Assembly (NCBI GenBank): GCA_030636485.1
Contig: DAOVWV010000043.1
Span: forward strand, 1-8,669
DNA: 8,669 nucleotides
From: Methyloprofundus sp.
Lineage (GTDB): Bacteria; Pseudomonadota; Gammaproteobacteria; Methylococcales; Methylomonadaceae
Reading direction: 5' to 3'
Part shown: in pieces, positions 6,630-8,669 of the stretch
Numbering within the stretch: the first letter of the stretch is position 1
Layout of the letters: each line of letters starts with the position of its first letter
Notes under the pieces: model-generated
The model's input: the letters and a program-made list of their open reading frames with translations, nothing else
Databases searched by the model: none
Told to the model about the DNA's origin: nothing
Made by a program: the position numbers and the translations under genes

Positions 6630-6914
6630 CTACTCTCCTAACCAGTCTTCCAAAGCTGTAATAATATCTCTCGCCTGCTTTTCGCTGGATATATTGAATT
6701 TCGATTTTTGTTGATATTCACCGTCCCGTTTTTGGTAACGGCGTATAGTGAATTTATCGGGACTGTATTCCTCTTTACTTCTGTTCCAGTCCTGATAGCG
6801 GTAGATGATGGTTGCCCACGCGCCTTTTGTTAATACTTTTTTGTCTAATTCTTTGACTGTTTCTATGCCACCATCTTCATAGGTCACGGTTAACTCTTCT
6901 ACTGTTTCTGCCAT
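6630..6914 (-). CDS. Small conserved-looking protein of unknown function (94 residues)
   Basis: I do not recognise a named domain. The protein begins MAETVEELTVTYEDGG, is soluble and highly charged, and has no signal peptide or membrane segment. A probable beta-rich N-terminal half (ELTVTYEDG, ATIIYRYQDW) is followed by a basic patch (KFTIRRYQKRDGEYQQKSKF) and a C-terminal helix (EKQARDIITALEDWLGE). I have an impression of similar small proteins in other gammaproteobacteria, but cannot verify it. The ATG at 6912-6914 is preferred over a TTG five codons upstream: it has GAGAG (6923-6927) eight bases before it, and a strong promoter (6939-6967) places the transcript start near 6932. The TTG would overlap that ribosome site. 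The neighbour upstream on the same strand, the lipoprotein gene, is separated by the palindromic element, so this is probably a single-gene transcript. Confidence 0.8.
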   Translation of the reverse strand: MAETVEELTVTYEDGGIETVKELDKKVLTKGAWATIIYRYQDWNRSKEEYSPDKFTIRRYQKRDGEYQQKSKFNISSEKQARDIITALEDWLGE

Positions 6915-6938
6915 TTTCGATTCTCTCAATTAGTAATG

Positions 6939-6967
6939 ATTATATCTTTAAAAATACATCTTGTTTA
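6939..6967 (-). promoter_or_regulatory. Sigma-70-type promoter for the 94-residue protein gene
   Basis: Read on the minus strand, TAAACA (6967-6962, four of six to TTGACA) is followed after 17 bases by a perfect TATAAT (6944-6939). The predicted transcript start, near 6932, gives an 18-base leader with GAGAG before the ATG at 6914. The -35 lies inside the left copy of the 18-base direct repeat, directly next to the palindromic element. Confidence 0.55.
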
Positions 6968-6968
6968 G
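6951..6968. repeat. Left copy of 18-base direct repeat flanking the palindromic element
   Basis: AAAATACATCTTGTTTAG here is identical to 7104-7121. The match stops exactly at both ends, flush with the terminal inverted repeats of the element between them, as a target duplication would. Confidence 0.85.
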
Positions 6969-7103
6969 GGCTATGTATTTAACACGGGACAAGCCATAAC
7001 GCGTAGGGTGGACAATCTTTTCTGCACACCATGGTCAGCTTTATTGGTGGGCAAAAAAAACGGCTCACCCTACTTGTTTTTGTCCCGCCTTAAGTTCGTA
7101 GCC
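6969..7103. mobile_element. 135-base non-coding palindromic element (MITE-like) with nested inverted repeats
   Basis: The ends are inverted: GGCTATG (6969-6975) against CGTAGCC (7097-7103), six of seven. Moving inward, CGGGACAA (6985-6992) pairs with TTGTCCCG (7080-7087) perfectly, GTAGGGTG (7003-7010) with CACCCTAC (7066-7073) perfectly, and GCACACCA (7024-7031) with TGGTGGGC (7045-7052) with one mismatch. The whole element is thus one large imperfect palindrome. It encodes no protein. The GTAGGGTGG...CCACCCTAC core is of a kind I recall as a dispersed repeat in many gammaproteobacteria. Perfect 18-base direct repeats abut both ends. A transposase supplied in trans is the simplest origin, but 18 bases is long for a transposase duplication, so another route such as repeat-mediated recombination is possible. 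Confidence 0.65.
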
Positions 7104-7121
7104 AAAATACATCTTGTTTAG
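7104..7121. repeat. Right copy of 18-base direct repeat flanking the palindromic element
   Basis: Identical to 6951-6968. It lies seven bases past the stop codon of the lipoprotein gene, so the insertion left that coding sequence intact. Confidence 0.85.
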
Positions 7122-7128
7122 TGTTGGT

Positions 7129-7710
7129 TTATTTAGTATCAGGTAAAAAGGCTAATAATTTTTTAACAAAGACCGCTATTCTTGCCTGTCTTTCAGCTGC
7201 GGGAATATCTTCCAGACTTGCTAATGCCTGTCCAGCCGTACGCCACGCGAGTCCCTGGGTTTTCGGGTTGACCACATCGAAGACTAATGTCCCTTTTTCA
7301 TATTTATGATGATCAATGCGCGGGGTTACCAAGCCCGGGACTAAGCCATATTGCTGTTGAATTTTGTTATCATCTAAGGCAGATGTTAAAGCGGCAACAA
7401 AGCTTATATCAATATCCGCCTGCTCTGTCTGTGCCATTTTTCGATACCCCTTATCTTGCATTTCTTGTTCTATCTCCTGCTTTAACAGGCTCCACATATC
7501 AATATAATGTAACCGTCCTTCGGAAGCCTGATGTACAAAGCCTTCCGACCACTGATAAGTTGCATTGACAGGAATCAGTAACTTTGAATGATGTACCGTC
7601 ACAAACGACACCTGCATATTCTCAGGCTGTATTGCTGGTTTATTTGCACACGATATAAGCAGTGTACTTATCAAGAAATATTTTATGATTAAATAGATTT
7701 TTCTATACAT
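7129..7710 (-). CDS. DUF4136-like lipoprotein
   Basis: The 193-residue product starts with a lipoprotein signal: positive residues (MYRKIYLIIK), a hydrophobic stretch, and lipobox LISC with C21 as the lipidated residue. Ala at +2 after the Cys predicts sorting to the outer membrane. The rest resembles the DUF4136 family: a central segment with LLKQEIEQEMQDKGYR and ADIDISFVAAL, then YEKGTLVFDVVNPKTQGLAWRTAGQA, the most typical part, and a C-terminal helix ending VKKLLAFLPDTK. DUF4136 proteins are mostly uncharacterised envelope lipoproteins; no activity is claimed. The ATG at 7708-7710 is supported by the signal peptide, although no good Shine-Dalgarno precedes it. The gene is divergent from the sugar dehydrogenase-like gene, 51 bases away, so their promoters must overlap or reach into coding sequence. 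Family call moderate to good; role unknown. Confidence 0.85.
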   Translation of the reverse strand: MYRKIYLIIKYFLISTLLISCANKPAIQPENMQVSFVTVHHSKLLIPVNATYQWSEGFVHQASEGRLHYIDMWSLLKQEIEQEMQDKGYRKMAQTEQADIDISFVAALTSALDDNKIQQQYGLVPGLVTPRIDHHKYEKGTLVFDVVNPKTQGLAWRTAGQALASLEDIPAAERQARIAVFVKKLLAFLPDTK

Positions 7711-7761
7711 ATCGCTTAAGTTATTTTATAAAGGAGATTACATTTCAAAAAGGATATTACC

Positions 7762-8669
7762 ATGTTCAGACTAAAACGATGCAATCAATTTCTAATCTTA
7801 GGTGGATTGGCTTTTATCTTAGCCTCTACTCACTTGCAGGCAAGCAATAAACAATTGGAAAAGCTCAAACTGCCTAAGGGGTTTAGTATTTCACTGTTTG
7901 CCGATAATGTACCGAATGCCAGAACGCTTGCTATAGGTAAAGAAGGGACTGTTTTCGTAGGATCAAGAAATAATGGCAGTGTTTATGCGTTACAGGATAC
8001 AGATAAAGACGGTAAGGCAGATCAACGCTATATTATTGCCACAGGCTTAAATTTGCCTAATGGGGTGGCCTATAAAGACGGTGCATTATATGTGGCCGAG
8101 ATTCACCGTATTATTCGCTTTGATAATATAGAGCAGCAATTACAAAAGCCACCTAAACCGGTTGTTGTTTATGATCAATTTCCGAATAAAAAGCATCATG
8201 GCTGGAAATACCTGCGCTTTGGGCCGGATAACAGGCTTTATACCGCAGTCGGTGCACCGTGTAATATTTGTGACCCTGCAGAAGACATATTTACTTCACT
8301 CGTACGTTTGAACCCTGATGGAACAGGTATGGAAATTTTAGCGCGTGGTATTCGTAATACTGTTGGATTTGATTGGCAGCCCGAAACACATTTTTTATAT
8401 TTTACTGAAAATGGGCGTGATCATTTAGGCGATGATACGCCACCCGATGAATTAAACAAATGGACGCAAAAAGGCCAGCATTTTGGCTATCCGTATTGCC
8501 ATGGCGGTGATATTCTTGATCCTGAATATGGCAAAGGAAAAGACTGTCAAACCTATAATAAGCCAGAGTGGAAGTTCAAGGCACATATGGCACCTTTAGG
8601 TATGCGTTTTTATCGTGGGCAGCAATTCCCTAAACGTTATCACCAGCAACTGTTTGTTGCCCAGCATGG
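7762..8669 (+). CDS. Secreted PQQ-dependent sugar (sorbosone) dehydrogenase-like beta-propeller protein (3'-truncated by window edge)
   Basis: The frame stays open from the ATG at 7762 to the window end (302 complete codons), so the C-terminus is missing. AAAGGA at 7749-7754 is seven bases before the start. Residues 1-27 form a Sec signal peptide, with likely cleavage after LQA (A27), so the protein acts in the periplasm. Residues 34 onward match the L-sorbosone dehydrogenase / soluble glucose dehydrogenase beta-propeller family: LPKGFSISLFA, TGLNLPNGVAYKDGALYVAE, KHHGWKYLRFGPDNRLY with candidate catalytic H145 or H146, ARGIRNTVGFDWQP with R198, and TENGRDHLGDD...DELN, a probable calcium and cofactor region. 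Cysteines C167 and C170 (CNIC) and those at YCHGG and DCQT may form disulfides. Family relatives oxidise aldoses or related aldehydes using PQQ, but many homologues have no proven substrate, and cofactor use is inferred. Some homologues carry a C-terminal cytochrome c domain, which would lie outside the window. Confidence 0.9.
   Translation, partial: MFRLKRCNQFLILGGLAFILASTHLQASNKQLEKLKLPKGFSISLFADNVPNARTLAIGKEGTVFVGSRNNGSVYALQDTDKDGKADQRYIIATGLNLPNGVAYKDGALYVAEIHRIIRFDNIEQQLQKPPKPVVVYDQFPNKKHHGWKYLRFGPDNRLYTAVGAPCNICDPAEDIFTSLVRLNPDGTGMEILARGIRNTVGFDWQPETHFLYFTENGRDHLGDDTPPDELNKWTQKGQHFGYPYCHGGDILDPEYGKGKDCQTYNKPEWKFKAHMAPLGMRFYRGQQFPKRYHQQLFVAQH

Noticed and set aside
6951..7121. Two-repeat CRISPR-like unit
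   Set aside because: The two 18-mers flank a single palindromic unit with matching terminal inverted repeats; there is no series of spacers and no cas gene.
7287..7568. 93-codon plus-strand frame inside the lipoprotein gene
   Set aside because: It lies wholly antisense to a gene with a clear lipobox and family-like sequence, and lacks its own signals.

Overview
The window looks like chromosomal DNA of a gammaproteobacterium. The housekeeping genes (ruvB, glmU, glmS) have Gammaproteobacteria-type lengths and motifs, and the intergenic palindromic repeats resemble ones I recall from Methylococcales and related groups. That placement is inference from memory; no 16S or other marker is present to settle it.

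Layout, left to right. (1) Positions 2-667 hold the 3' end of an AAA-ATPase-like protein with a C-terminal PD-(D/E)XK nuclease-like domain, cut by the window edge. (2) A short gap has an extended -10 promoter and a two-hairpin repeat that would form the leader of ruvB (794-1834). (3) A gene-poor gap of 416 bases (1835-2250) ends in a plausible promoter for glmU (2251-3621) and glmS (3623-5452). These two genes are one base apart and form a UDP-GlcNAc supply operon: GlmS makes glucosamine-6-phosphate and GlmU makes UDP-GlcNAc. GlmM, the step between them, is not in the window. (4) On the minus strand, convergent with glmS, is a FitA/FitB (VapBC-type) toxin-antitoxin pair (5602-6238), with overlapping genes and palindromes upstream that could be its operator. 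(5) A gap of about 390 bases holds a degraded palindromic repeat and a hairpin. (6) A small conserved-looking protein of unknown function (6630-6914, minus) has its own good promoter. (7) Just upstream of that promoter sits a 135-base palindromic, MITE-like element (6969-7103) flanked by perfect 18-base direct repeats. (8) A DUF4136-like lipoprotein (7129-7710, minus) and a secreted PQQ-type sugar (sorbosone) dehydrogenase-like protein (7762 to the window end, plus) are divergently arranged 51 bases apart.

I found no CRISPR array, tRNA, rRNA, phage gene or insertion sequence with a transposase. I do not see a clearly new multi-gene system. The strongest unexplained structure is the non-coding palindromic element at 6969-7103 with its 18-base flanking duplication, followed by the repeat placed in the ruvB leader.
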